From Hymenobacter nitidus (GTDB lineage Bacteria; Bacteroidota; Bacteroidia; Cytophagales; Hymenobacteraceae): DNA of 64,000 nt. Shown here one piece after another: positions 8,203 through 16,049 of this stretch (positions are counted from its first letter, which is position 1; the number at the start of each line of letters is the position of its first letter). The position numbers and the translations under genes were made by a program. The stretch is from NCBI RefSeq assembly GCF_020447315.1, contig NZ_JAJADQ010000002.1, positions 587,254 to 651,253 of the forward strand, in the 5' to 3' direction. A model generated the notes under the pieces. That model searched no databases. It was given only the letters and a program-made list of their open reading frames with translations, and was not told the origin of the DNA.

Positions 8203-9585
8203 ATGCCCTACCAGCACACTATTCGCCAGCGGACCTACCGCTTCCCCGACCTAAAAACCCTGCTGGCCCGGGCCTCGCCCCTGCGTGCGGGCGACGTGCT
8301 GGCCGGGGTGGCCGCCGAAACCTACGAGGAGCGGGTGGCCGCCCAGCTCGCCCTGGCCGATGTGCCCCTGCGCACTTTTCTGCAGGAAGCCCTGGTGCCC
8401 TACGAGCAGGACGAAGTCAGCCGCCTGATTCTGGACACCCACGACGCGGTGGCCTTTGCGCCCGTGGGGCACTTCACCGTGGGCCAGCTGCGCGACTGGC
8501 TACTCTCGGAAACGGCCGATGCGCAGGCGCTGCAGCAGCTGGCCCCGGGCCTGACGCCGGAAATGGTGGCGGCCGTGAGCAAGCTGCTGCGCAACCAGGA
8601 GCTGATTGCCGTGGCCCGCAAGTGCGAGGTCATCACCCAGTTTCGCAACACGCTGGGCCTGCGCGGCCACCTGAGCACCCGCCTGCAGCCCAACCACCCC
8701 ACCGACGACGCCCGGGGCATTGCCGCCAGTCTCGTCGATGGCCTGCTCTACGGCAGCGGCGACGCGGTACTGGGCATCAACCCGGCTACCGACAACCCGC
8801 GGGTGGTGCGCCAGCTGCTCGACATGCTCGACGCGGTGCGCGAACAGTACCAGATACCAACCCAGACCTGCGTGCTCAGCCACGTGACGACCACCCTGGC
8901 GCTCATCAACCAAGGCGCCCCGGTCGACCTCACGTTTCAGTCCATCGGCGGCACGGAGGCCACTAATGCCAGCTTCGGGGTGAGCCTGGCCCTGCTGCGG
9001 GAAGCCCACGAGGCCACCCTGAGCCTGCAGCGCGGCACCCTGGGCCAGCACGTCATGTACTTCGAAACCGGGCAGGGCAGCGCCCTGTCGGCCCACACCC
9101 ACCACGGCCTCGACCAGCAAACCTGCGAGGCCCGGGCCTACGCCGTGGCCCGCCGCTTCCGGCCCCTGCTGGTCAATTCCGTAGTGGGCTTTATCGGCCC
9201 CGAATACCTCTACGACGGCAAGCAGATTATCCGGGCCGGGCTGGAAGACCATTTCTGCGGCAAGCTGCTGGGCCTGCCCATGGGCGTAGACGTGTGCTAC
9301 ACCAACCACGCCGAGGCCGACCAGGACGACATGGACACGCTGCTCACCCTGCTGGGCGTGGCCGGCTGCACCTACATTATGGGCATTCCCGGCGCCGACG
9401 ACATCATGCTGGGCTACCAGTCCACCTCCTTCCACGACGCGCTCTACGTGCGCCAGGTGCTGGGCTTGCGGCCCGCCCCCGAGTTTGCGGCCTGGCTGCA
9501 GCAGCAGGGAATCGTTGACGAGCAGGGCCGGCTGCTGCCCGCCCGGTCCGAACACCCGCTGCTGGGAGCCCAAAGCTGGCGGTAG
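8203..9585 (+). CDS. eutB: Ethanolamine ammonia-lyase large subunit
   Basis: This 460-residue protein has the usual EutB length. It is the catalytic subunit of the adenosylcobalamin-dependent lyase that converts ethanolamine to acetaldehyde and ammonia. Family landmarks are intact: LSTRLQPNHPTDD (Arg160), GINPATDNP (Asn193), YFETGQGSALS (Glu288) and GVDVCYTNHAEADQDD (Asp363). They correspond to the substrate-binding residues R160, N193, E287 and D362 of the Salmonella enzyme, with a one-residue shift after 193. The small subunit EutC is encoded 1.7 kb downstream rather than next to it. No cobalamin riboswitch, EutA reactivase or shell protein is visible. Confidence 0.95.
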   Translation: MPYQHTIRQRTYRFPDLKTLLARASPLRAGDVLAGVAAETYEERVAAQLALADVPLRTFLQEALVPYEQDEVSRLILDTHDAVAFAPVGHFTVGQLRDWLLSETADAQALQQLAPGLTPEMVAAVSKLLRNQELIAVARKCEVITQFRNTLGLRGHLSTRLQPNHPTDDARGIAASLVDGLLYGSGDAVLGINPATDNPRVVRQLLDMLDAVREQYQIPTQTCVLSHVTTTLALINQGAPVDLTFQSIGGTEATNASFGVSLALLREAHEATLSLQRGTLGQHVMYFETGQGSALSAHTHHGLDQQTCEARAYAVARRFRPLLVNSVVGFIGPEYLYDGKQIIRAGLEDHFCGKLLGLPMGVDVCYTNHAEADQDDMDTLLTLLGVAGCTYIMGIPGADDIMLGYQSTSFHDALYVRQVLGLRPAPEFAAWLQQQGIVDEQGRLLPARSEHPLLGAQSWR

Positions 9586-9635
9586 TCTGGGCCCGAGGGC
9601 GCTATATTGCCTGAATTCTACCCCGCTCCGCCGCC

Positions 9636-10118
9636 ATGACCGCCCAAGACACCATCGACCAGCTGCACCTGCTGCCCCACCCCGAGGGCGGCTACTTCCG
9701 CGAAACCTACCGCTCAGCCGACAGCCTGACGACGAATTCGGGGCAGCACCGCAGCGTCAGCACCGCCATTTACTACCTGCTGGAAAACGAGGACAAGTCG
9801 CACCTTCACCGCATCAAGTCGGATGAGCTGTGGTTTTTTCACCAGGGTCAGGCGCTGGAAATCGTCTGTATAGCCGACGGGCAGCCCACCACCATCGTCC
9901 TGGGCCCGGATTTCAGCCGGGGCGAAGTACCGCAGGCCGTGGTGCCGGCCCACACCTGGTTTGCCGCCCGCCTTCAGTCCCAAACCGGCTACGCCCTGGT
10001 GAGCTGCACCGTGGCCCCGGGCTTCGACTTCGCGGATTTCGAGCTGGCCCAGCGGGCAGCCCTGAGCGCCGAGTTTCCGCACCTGGCGGGTCTTATCGAG
10101 CAGTTCACCAAGGCCTAA
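9636..10118 (+). CDS. Cupin protein (DUF985 type) between eutB and eutC
   Basis: This 160-residue protein has a cupin beta-barrel of the DUF985/Cupin_5 type. It opens with the family hallmark HPEGGYFRETYRS (about 15-27), then STAIYYLL, SHLHRIKSDELWFFHQG and a C-terminal APGFDFADFELA motif. Some relatives bind sugar nucleotides or resemble epimerases, but the reaction is not known. It starts 51 nt after eutB on the same strand, so co-transcription is likely. A TATATTGC box at 9603-9610 might be an internal promoter. Confidence 0.82.
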   Translation: MTAQDTIDQLHLLPHPEGGYFRETYRSADSLTTNSGQHRSVSTAIYYLLENEDKSHLHRIKSDELWFFHQGQALEIVCIADGQPTTIVLGPDFSRGEVPQAVVPAHTWFAARLQSQTGYALVSCTVAPGFDFADFELAQRAALSAEFPHLAGLIEQFTKA

Positions 10119-10143
10119 GCGTACTACCTGACAACCTGCCGAC

Positions 10144-10659
10144 ATGAGCAAACAGGCCCTGATTAAACGGCTAAGCACGTATTATCCTCTGGAAAGAGCA
10201 CACGCTTTTTTCACGTTTCCGCTGCTGGCGGCTTACCTGTTCTTCCGGAACCCTCTCCCCGCTATTCTCTTCCTGGAATACGGCGTGGCCGTCTGCATTT
10301 TCATTCTGCTGCAAGGCCAGCACTACTGGAAGCTCAAGCTCTACCGCCTCACCAACCGGCCCTTTGATGCCCCGGCCAACCTGCTCTTGTTCCGGCGGGC
10401 CAGGCGCATTAATGTGGTGCTGATCCTCCTGATGCCGGTGGTCTTTTATGCGCAGCTGCAGCTAGCCGGGCACTTTCGGGCCATGCCCGACTTGTTTGGC
10501 TGGGCATTCCTGGCCAATGGTTTTGCCATTCTGGAGCATATCAACTACTACCACATCCAGCTTTCCATCGACAACAAGGCCGACGTGCGCTACGTGCTGC
10601 ATCATAAAAAGCTCAAAACCGCCAGTCTGAAAAAGGACCTGCTGGAAAACGAGCTGTAG
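10144..10659 (+). CDS. Four-helix membrane protein, unknown function
   Basis: This 171-residue integral membrane protein has hydrophobic segments near 20-37, 40-58, 82-105 and 117-140. The loops and the C-terminus are Lys/Arg-rich (KLKTASLKKD), pointing to a cytosolic tail. It starts 25 nt after the cupin gene, so the two are probably one transcript. I do not recognise the family. It shows no transporter or enzyme motif. Its place between eutB and eutC may be accidental or may mark a helper function; the sequence does not decide. Confidence 0.65.
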   Translation: MSKQALIKRLSTYYPLERAHAFFTFPLLAAYLFFRNPLPAILFLEYGVAVCIFILLQGQHYWKLKLYRLTNRPFDAPANLLLFRRARRINVVLILLMPVVFYAQLQLAGHFRAMPDLFGWAFLANGFAILEHINYYHIQLSIDNKADVRYVLHHKKLKTASLKKDLLENEL

Positions 10660-10751
10660 CGCGGGGCAAGCCGCGGGCCGCGGCAGAATGGCTAGCCGGG
10701 CCGGTTTTGCGTACACAGTTTACGCTCTATTCTCCCCGTAAAAGCCCCGCT

Positions 10752-11174
10752 ATGTCCCAAGCTCCCGATTTACAGCGTTTCCTCAGCGCTCAGCAAACCG
10801 ACTACGCCACGGCCCTGGCCGAAATCCGGCGGGGCCGCAAAACCAGCCACTGGATGTGGTATATCTTTCCCCAGATTCAGGGTCTGGGCTTCAGCGAAAC
10901 GTCGAAGTTCTACGCCATCCGGGACCGGGCCGAAGCTGAGGCTTACCTGGCGCACCCGGTGCTGGGGCCGCGGCTGCGGGAAATCAGCGAGGCCCTGCTG
11001 GCGCTGCCCGGCTCCGATGCCACCCGCATCCTGGGCAGCCCCGACGATGTGAAGCTCAGGTCGTCCATGACACTGTTTGCGGCCCTAGATAACGCCGACC
11101 CGGTATTTCAGCGGGTGCTGGACAAGTTTTTCGGCGGCACCCAGGACGCCAAAACCCTGCAGCAGCTGGGGTAA
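10752..11174 (+). CDS. DUF1810 family protein
   Basis: This 140-residue soluble protein has the DUF1810 pattern: LQRFLSAQ at the N-terminus, then EIRRGRKTSHWMWYIFPQ, GLGFSETSKFYAI, AYLAHPVLGPRL and a C-terminal SSMTLFAAL with FFGG. The family is widespread in bacteria and some eukaryotes and has no established function. The ATG at 10752 was chosen over an in-frame start at 10707, which would add 15 residues unlike the family. It sits between the membrane protein and eutC on the same strand, followed by an inverted repeat. Confidence 0.8.
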   Translation: MSQAPDLQRFLSAQQTDYATALAEIRRGRKTSHWMWYIFPQIQGLGFSETSKFYAIRDRAEAEAYLAHPVLGPRLREISEALLALPGSDATRILGSPDDVKLRSSMTLFAALDNADPVFQRVLDKFFGGTQDAKTLQQLG

Positions 11175-11187
11175 AAACCGCCTAAAC

Positions 11188-11285
11188 GATGTAGAGACGA
11201 ATAGTTGCGTCTCAATCGTTGCTGATGTTGTGACAGCGCGGGTTCAGTCGTTCACCGACGAGACGCAACTATGCGTTTCTACATC
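11188..11285. repeat. Inverted repeat upstream of eutC
   Basis: Arm 11188-11213 (GATGTAGAGACG, then AATAGTTGCGTCTC) pairs with 11260-11285 (GAGACGCAACTATG, then CGTTTCTACATC) with two mismatches over 26 bp. The loop is 46 nt. The right arm ends 14 nt before the eutC ATG, so it could mask the ribosome-binding site or simply be a REP-like insertion. Confidence 0.75.
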
Positions 11286-11299
11286 CCCACCTACCAGCC

Positions 11300-12076
11300 A
11301 TGACCGAGAACAGCCCGGCTTTGCCCCCGCCCAATCCGCCGCCCGACCCCTGGGTGGGCCTGCGCGCCTTTACCGCCGCCCGCATTGCCCTGGGCCGTAC
11401 CGGTACGAGCGTGCCCCTGCGCGAGGCTCTGGCCTTCCGGCTGGCCCATGCCCACGCCCGCGACGCGGTATACTCCGAGCTGGAAACCGGGCGGCTACTG
11501 GCGGAGCTGTCGGCGCTGCAGCTCCCGGTTTGTCACGTAAAAAGCCAGGCCGACAACCGCCAGATCTACCTGCGGCGCCCTGATCTGGGCCGTAAGCTCA
11601 GGGATGAGTCCCGGCTAGAATTGCAGGAAATGGCCCCCGCAGCGGCTGATATTGCTATTATTCTGGCCGATGGGTTATCGGCTACGGCCCTGAACCAGCA
11701 CGCGGTGCCCCTGCTGCAGCTGTTGCTCCCCAGGCTGCGGCAGGCGGGCTGTAGCCTGGCCCCGCTGGTGCTGGCCGAGCAGGCCCGCGTGGCCCTCAGC
11801 GACGAAATCGGGGCGGTGCTGCATGCCCGACTGGCCCTGATTCTGCTGGGCGAGCGGCCCGGCCTGAGCGCCCCCGACAGTCTGGGCGCCTACTTCACCT
11901 ACGCCCCCCACCCCGGCCTCACCGACGAGGCCCGCAACTGCGTGTCCAACATCCGTCCCGAAGGCCTGGGCTACGCGGCCGCGGCCGAAAAGCTGTTTCT
12001 GCTGGTGCAGGAGGCCCTGCGGCGGCAGCTCTCGGGCGTGGCCCTGAAAGACGAAACCGGACTGCTGGAAGAGTAG
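11300..12076 (+). CDS. eutC: Ethanolamine ammonia-lyase small subunit
   Basis: This 258-residue protein is the EutC subunit, which joins EutB in binding adenosylcobalamin. Family landmarks include the N-terminal LREALAFRLAHAHARDAV, KSQADNRQIYLRRPDLGR, the ADIAIILADGLSATA segment and the C-terminal NCVSNIRPEGLGY motif. It is shorter than enterobacterial EutC (about 295), mainly at the N-terminus. In most genomes eutC follows eutB directly; here three unrelated genes and an inverted repeat separate them, all on the same strand. No eut shell, aldehyde dehydrogenase or phosphotransacetylase gene is in the window. Confidence 0.93.
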   Translation: MTENSPALPPPNPPPDPWVGLRAFTAARIALGRTGTSVPLREALAFRLAHAHARDAVYSELETGRLLAELSALQLPVCHVKSQADNRQIYLRRPDLGRKLRDESRLELQEMAPAAADIAIILADGLSATALNQHAVPLLQLLLPRLRQAGCSLAPLVLAEQARVALSDEIGAVLHARLALILLGERPGLSAPDSLGAYFTYAPHPGLTDEARNCVSNIRPEGLGYAAAAEKLFLLVQEALRRQLSGVALKDETGLLEE

Positions 12077-12218
12077 CGCGAAGCGGAGCTTCGCGGGTCG
12101 TCGCTGACGGCCGCGCCGCCCGGCAGGGGCATGTAGCGCCATCCGTATCGTTCCCCACCTCGCGCAGTAGAACTTCGCGTTACAGGATTGGACGTAGCTT
12201 TGCGCTTTAGCCTTACTC

Positions 12219-12590
12219 ATGGAAAGCACCTTCCCCTTCAAGATTTTCTCGATTCCGCCGGAAATGCGCGTGGAGGATGCCCAGTTCGGCATTACGGCCG
12301 ACGTGGAGGCCGACCCGGCCCTGGAGGGCTATTTCTACCTGTTCGAGAAATATGGCTTCGGCGGCGGCGGCCCGTCGTGGGAAGAGCACATCAGCACCAT
12401 TCTGGAGGAAGAGGCCCCCGAGCTGCTGGAGCACCTGCAGGACTTCTCCACCGACGCCCGTCTGCTGCTCTACGCCGACTCGGAAGCCACGGTGCGGGAG
12501 TTCATGCGCATCATCCTGCCCATCTTCGCCGATTTGGGCCGCCTGAACAAGTACTTCAGCCAAACCGATTCGAGCGACTTTTTTGCCTGA
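12219..12590 (+). CDS. Imm51-like orphan immunity protein
   Basis: This 123-residue, strongly acidic protein has the sequence YLFEKYGFGGGGPSWEEH, then APELLEHLQDFSTDARLLLYADSEATVREF and IFADLGRLNKYF. That order resembles the Imm51 family of polymorphic-toxin immunity proteins: a 'GF.GNG..W' motif, a Pro-Glu-Leu helix, an 'FD.EA....YS' strand and a C-terminal helix. The match is from memory, so it is tentative. No toxin gene is adjacent, which would make this an orphan. It stands alone after a short gap that contains only a small CGCGAAG/CTTCGCG hairpin. Confidence 0.5.
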   Translation: MESTFPFKIFSIPPEMRVEDAQFGITADVEADPALEGYFYLFEKYGFGGGGPSWEEHISTILEEEAPELLEHLQDFSTDARLLLYADSEATVREFMRIILPIFADLGRLNKYFSQTDSSDFFA

Positions 12591-12659
12591 GCACCGCCCT
12601 ACCCGACCGCTCCGCTACGCCATAGCAAAGCATCTTTACCGGCGCCGTTAGGCAGCAAA

Positions 12660-13595
12660 TTAGCGGCGGGGTTCTACCCAGCGTTGCAGCAGCCACGCTC
12701 CAGCGGCCAGCACAGCCCCCCCTGCCACCAGGGCGGCTATTTTTGGCACTCGCGCAGGTACGGCAGCCGCTTCGACACGGCGGGCAATATCCCGCTGGCG
12801 GAATGGTTGCCGCCGAAGCACGGCCAGAATAAGCCGGGTAGTCTCGGCGGGCTGGTCCCACTGCGGAAAGTGGCCGCAGTGGTCGAACCAGTAGAGCTGG
12901 GCATCCGGAAACGCAGTCAGGGCCCGCCCCGCCTGCCGGGGCAGGCACACCCGATCCTGCCGGCCCCAGCCAATAACCAGGGGAGCCGGGATGCTGCCGG
13001 CCGGTGCCGGCTGCTGCTTTTCGCCGTGGGCCAGCTGGTCTAGCAGCTCCCCAAACACGGGCGTGTGCGCGAAGGTGTACATTTCATCCTGGGCCTGGTC
13101 GGCATCAACGGCCCAGGGCCGGGCCGAAAACTGCGGCAGCAGCACCGTGCGGCCCACCGCTGAGTTCATCAGGGCGGGCATAACGGGCTGCAGCGCCACG
13201 ACCAGCTGCTGGGAAACAGCCACGGAATGATAGAAGAACGGCACTTCCCAGTCTTCCCAGAACCCACCGGGGTCCAGGGCCACCACCGCGCCCAGCACGC
13301 CGCCGCGACGGGCCAGCTCCAGCACCAGCCGGGCCCCCATCGAGCTGCCCACCGCGTCGATGCCCCGCAGGTGGTGCTCGGTGAGAAAGTCGGTCAGCGC
13401 GTCGGCCAGGGTGCCGGTGGTATGCTCCCCGGCCAGGGGCGGCGAGGCTCCGTGCCCGGGCAAATCCACGGCAATTACGTCGTAGTGGGCGGCCAGGGCC
13501 GCGAAAATCGTATTCCAGGAGCGCCAGCTGCCGCCGATGCCGTGAACCAGGAGAAGGGCCGGGCCGGAGCCGCCGCGGCGGTAGTGCAGTGCCAT
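12660..13595 (-). CDS. Alpha/beta hydrolase with C-terminal membrane helix
   Basis: This 311-residue protein is of the alpha/beta-hydrolase fold. It has the oxyanion-hole motif HGIGGSW (18-24), the strand-turn DLPGHG (44-49) and the nucleophile elbow GSSMG (Ser85). A likely catalytic histidine lies in DHCGHFPQWD near 250. About 25 hydrophobic residues near the C-terminus (IAALVAGGAVLAAGAWLLQ) should anchor it in the membrane, an unusual addition for this family. The substrate cannot be predicted. It is convergent with the Imm51-like gene and divergent from the gene at 13900. Confidence 0.83.
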   Translation of the reverse strand: MALHYRRGGSGPALLLVHGIGGSWRSWNTIFAALAAHYDVIAVDLPGHGASPPLAGEHTTGTLADALTDFLTEHHLRGIDAVGSSMGARLVLELARRGGVLGAVVALDPGGFWEDWEVPFFYHSVAVSQQLVVALQPVMPALMNSAVGRTVLLPQFSARPWAVDADQAQDEMYTFAHTPVFGELLDQLAHGEKQQPAPAGSIPAPLVIGWGRQDRVCLPRQAGRALTAFPDAQLYWFDHCGHFPQWDQPAETTRLILAVLRRQPFRQRDIARRVEAAAVPARVPKIAALVAGGAVLAAGAWLLQRWVEPRR

Positions 13596-13899
13596 AGAAT
13601 AGGAAAAAACAGGCTACCGGGCAGGTGGTGAGGCCACGGAGCAACGGGAGGGAGAACAGAAAAGGCGGGCAGCCCAGCGGCCCGGGCCGCAGGACTTTTA
13701 CCCACCCGACTCCCGCGCAGCGCAGGAGTCGAAAGACATAATTTCCCATACGCCGCTCTGCACCCAGAGTTTATCCCGGTATCCATTATGCATCCTGCCG
13801 GCTCTACTCCGCTACGGCAGCTTGCTCCTACTGCCCCCAGGCTGAGCAACGAACCGCCACTCACCGCTCTAACCCGAGGAAACCTACTAGCTTCCCGGC
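13596..13899. other. Divergent intergenic region with a small hairpin
   Basis: This 300-nt gap separates two divergent genes and must hold both promoters. No clean TAnnTTTG/TTG pair is visible. The only structure I see is CGACTCC / GGAGTCG at 13707-13731 with an 11-nt loop, which could be a weak dyad or a repeat remnant. Confidence 0.35.
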
Positions 13900-14520
13900 A
13901 TGATGGCGCAATTCACTCAGCTTTACCCCTTCGGCCAGATCCGCTATTCCCAAAGCACCTTCCTAGAGCTGACCACCGATACCGAAGTCCACCGTGTTGA
14001 TTTTCGGGGTAAGCTCAGCGGCCGGCTCCAACGCAGTGGGCGCGCCGCTGTATCCTTCCACCACGAGCATCCGCTCCTGTGGGGCGTGCAAGGCCCCGCC
14101 GCCACCCTGCTGGCCCGTGCTACCCGGCGCAACCTTGAAAACCCCACCGCCCTGCTGGCCGCTATCCGCCAGGAGCTGCGGACTCAGGCCAGCGAGTGGT
14201 ATGACTTTCCGGCGGCCTCCTGGACCATGTGGTGGCAGCGGCTGGTGGCCCATAACATCCGGCTCGACCTGACGCGCACGGGCGGCATCATTCTCAGCGG
14301 CGTGCCTATCCCGGTGGCTCAGGCCGTGGCCGCCATCTGCGCGCAGTACGGCGTGGAAACCTATGGGCATGAGCCCCGGGCGCAAGGACTTACTCCAGAG
14401 GGTCCGTATCGGCTGCTGCTTATCGGGCGCAGCTACGTTATTGCCCGCGAGTTTTTCGTCAGTACCCTTTGCGGGGGACCACTCGGAAAACGAGCCCGGG
14501 TTCGGCGCTTTACAGAGTAG
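13900..14520 (+). CDS. Hypothetical cytosolic protein
   Basis: This 206-residue protein has no signal peptide or membrane helix. The two ATGs at 13900 and 13903 are equivalent starts. Visible features are a basic strand-rich N-terminal half (VHRVDFRGKLSGRLQRSGR), a Trp-rich centre (WYDFPAASWTMWWQRL) and a C-terminal segment with RLLLIGRSYVIAREFF. I do not recognise the family. The following 258 nt (14521-14778) contain no gene I can support. Confidence 0.5.
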   Translation: MMAQFTQLYPFGQIRYSQSTFLELTTDTEVHRVDFRGKLSGRLQRSGRAAVSFHHEHPLLWGVQGPAATLLARATRRNLENPTALLAAIRQELRTQASEWYDFPAASWTMWWQRLVAHNIRLDLTRTGGIILSGVPIPVAQAVAAICAQYGVETYGHEPRAQGLTPEGPYRLLLIGRSYVIAREFFVSTLCGGPLGKRARVRRFTE

Positions 14521-14778
14521 TGCCTTTTGAAAATACTAGCAGAAGCTACTCCACCCCGCTCCTTTTCTGCCAGCTGCGCCGCTAGGTGCTAGCTGGTGCC
14601 AAGCCCGGGCCAATCTGGTGTTGCGCGAGCGGCCGCTACGCGAAGAAGCTAGGGAACTGGCGCGGCTATGGGACGCAGCCGGGGCGAAATAGCCCGCCGG
14701 GCAGCGGGGCTTGGCAGAATGCTTTATCTTGGCTCCGGGCAGCCCAACTCAATCCAACAGTCTGCCCGCTGCAAGTCG

Positions 14779-15378
14779 ATGAAGTTTTTTGCCTGGATTC
14801 TGGGAATAAGCCTGCTTATCCTGCCTTTTCATAGTGATGCCCAGTCCCGCGGCCGGTCCCGGACTAAGGCCCGACCCCGAATCCGGCCCGCGGCAGCGGC
14901 CCCCACGCCCACGCCGGCCCAGTACTACCAGACGGCCTACCAGCACATTCTGCGCAGCCCCGAGTTTGAGGAGTACCGCCGGCCCTGCGTGGCCGTTTTC
15001 GACAGCCTCGTATTTCAGGACCTGGTCACGTTCAGCGACGCGCTGCGCACCGAGTGGCGTTTCCCGCAGACCTTTCCGCAGGTGCAGCTGCTGGATTCCC
15101 TCTTTCGCATGGATGAGCGGGCCGCCTACAAGCCGTCCTACTCGCCCGTAGTAGCCAAAATGACGGCCGCTTCCGGCGCCCAGAAGGACTGCAGCGTGGT
15201 TATCTTCTCCCGGCTGGGCAAGAACATGCTGCTGGCCGAGGTGAGCACTAATCTGGAAGGCGGGGCCCGGGTGCGCGACGTGCTGTCTACGGACAACAAA
15301 ACCGTGCGCTACCTGCTGTTTTTCGGCCCTGACGGCAAAGTGAAGCAGTATTATACCAAGGTGCTGAACTATGACTGA
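14779..15378 (+). CDS. Secreted hypothetical protein
   Basis: This 199-residue protein has a signal peptide (about 1-21, ending SDA-Q), then a basic Arg/Pro/Ala linker (22-50). The globular part contains PCVAVFDSLVFQDL and ends with a strand-rich section (DNKTVRYLLFFGPDGKVKQYY). The ATG at 14779 is set by the signal peptide; an in-frame start at 14668 adds 37 residues without sense. Two cysteines (RRPCVA, KDCSVV) could pair. I do not recognise the family. It is convergent with the lipoprotein gene at 15389, 10 nt away. Confidence 0.55.
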   Translation: MKFFAWILGISLLILPFHSDAQSRGRSRTKARPRIRPAAAAPTPTPAQYYQTAYQHILRSPEFEEYRRPCVAVFDSLVFQDLVTFSDALRTEWRFPQTFPQVQLLDSLFRMDERAAYKPSYSPVVAKMTAASGAQKDCSVVIFSRLGKNMLLAEVSTNLEGGARVRDVLSTDNKTVRYLLFFGPDGKVKQYYTKVLNYD

Positions 15379-15388
15379 TTAGCTGAAT

Positions 15389-15943
15389 TTACCACTGTAA
15401 ATCAAGCAGATACTGCGCTGCCGCGTATCCTGAGACCATTTTTTGGTTCATTGTATCATTCCGGCAGGAAAGACCATATGTGTTGAAATAATAGGTACTC
15501 TCCGTTTTGCCGGAGCGCCTTATTAACAGACTTATATATGGGGCATGCGCTGTTTCACTATCATCATTCAAGCTAAAATAGCCTTTAGCAGTGTGGGCAA
15601 GTACCGCTTGACACTCAGCATTGCATTGAGTCCGCATACTATCTTGTTGATTACCTATTGCAGTAATGAGTGCGTAACCAGATTCACTTTGAATCAACCG
15701 TTTGAGCTTAGGGCCCTCCCTGCCAGGTCTTACGATGACGACCAGAACGTCCAACGCATATGTGCTTCTTTCGAAGTCAGCCATAATCTTGGCGAATTCT
15801 GCATAGCCGAGCGACATAGGTTGCCCGAACTCCTGGAAATAGCAGGTTGCAAGCGTTTCAGAGGAATGTGAAGCAGTGGGTATATGCATACAGGCTGACA
15901 AGGTCATTGCTATTGTCAGCAAAACAGAAATAGAATGCTTCAT
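15389..15943 (-). CDS. Putative lipoprotein, unknown function
   Basis: This 184-residue protein has a lipoprotein signal: MKHSISVLLTIAMTLSAC, with the lipobox Cys at 18. The mature part has several cysteines (ATCYF, TQCNAECQ, LSCRND) and no domain I recognise. Its base composition is clearly AT-richer than the flanking genes, suggesting recent acquisition or relaxed selection. It is likely attached to the inner leaflet of the outer membrane or to the inner membrane facing the periplasm. Confidence 0.55.
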   Translation of the reverse strand: MKHSISVLLTIAMTLSACMHIPTASHSSETLATCYFQEFGQPMSLGYAEFAKIMADFERSTYALDVLVVIVRPGREGPKLKRLIQSESGYALITAIGNQQDSMRTQCNAECQAVLAHTAKGYFSLNDDSETAHAPYISLLIRRSGKTESTYYFNTYGLSCRNDTMNQKMVSGYAAAQYLLDLQW

Positions 15944-16049
15944 AGGGTAAGGATATCATTCCGGCCGCTAAAGTTAATTTTCTCCCCGACCTTCGGCCAC
16001 CATTTTGCCGTTTCCGTTGTTATAACGGACTTCATAAACGACTACCCTT

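Noticed and set aside
11188..11285. Possible riboswitch (cobalamin) before eutC
   Set aside because: It is only a two-arm hairpin; no B12-box or multi-helix arrangement is present.
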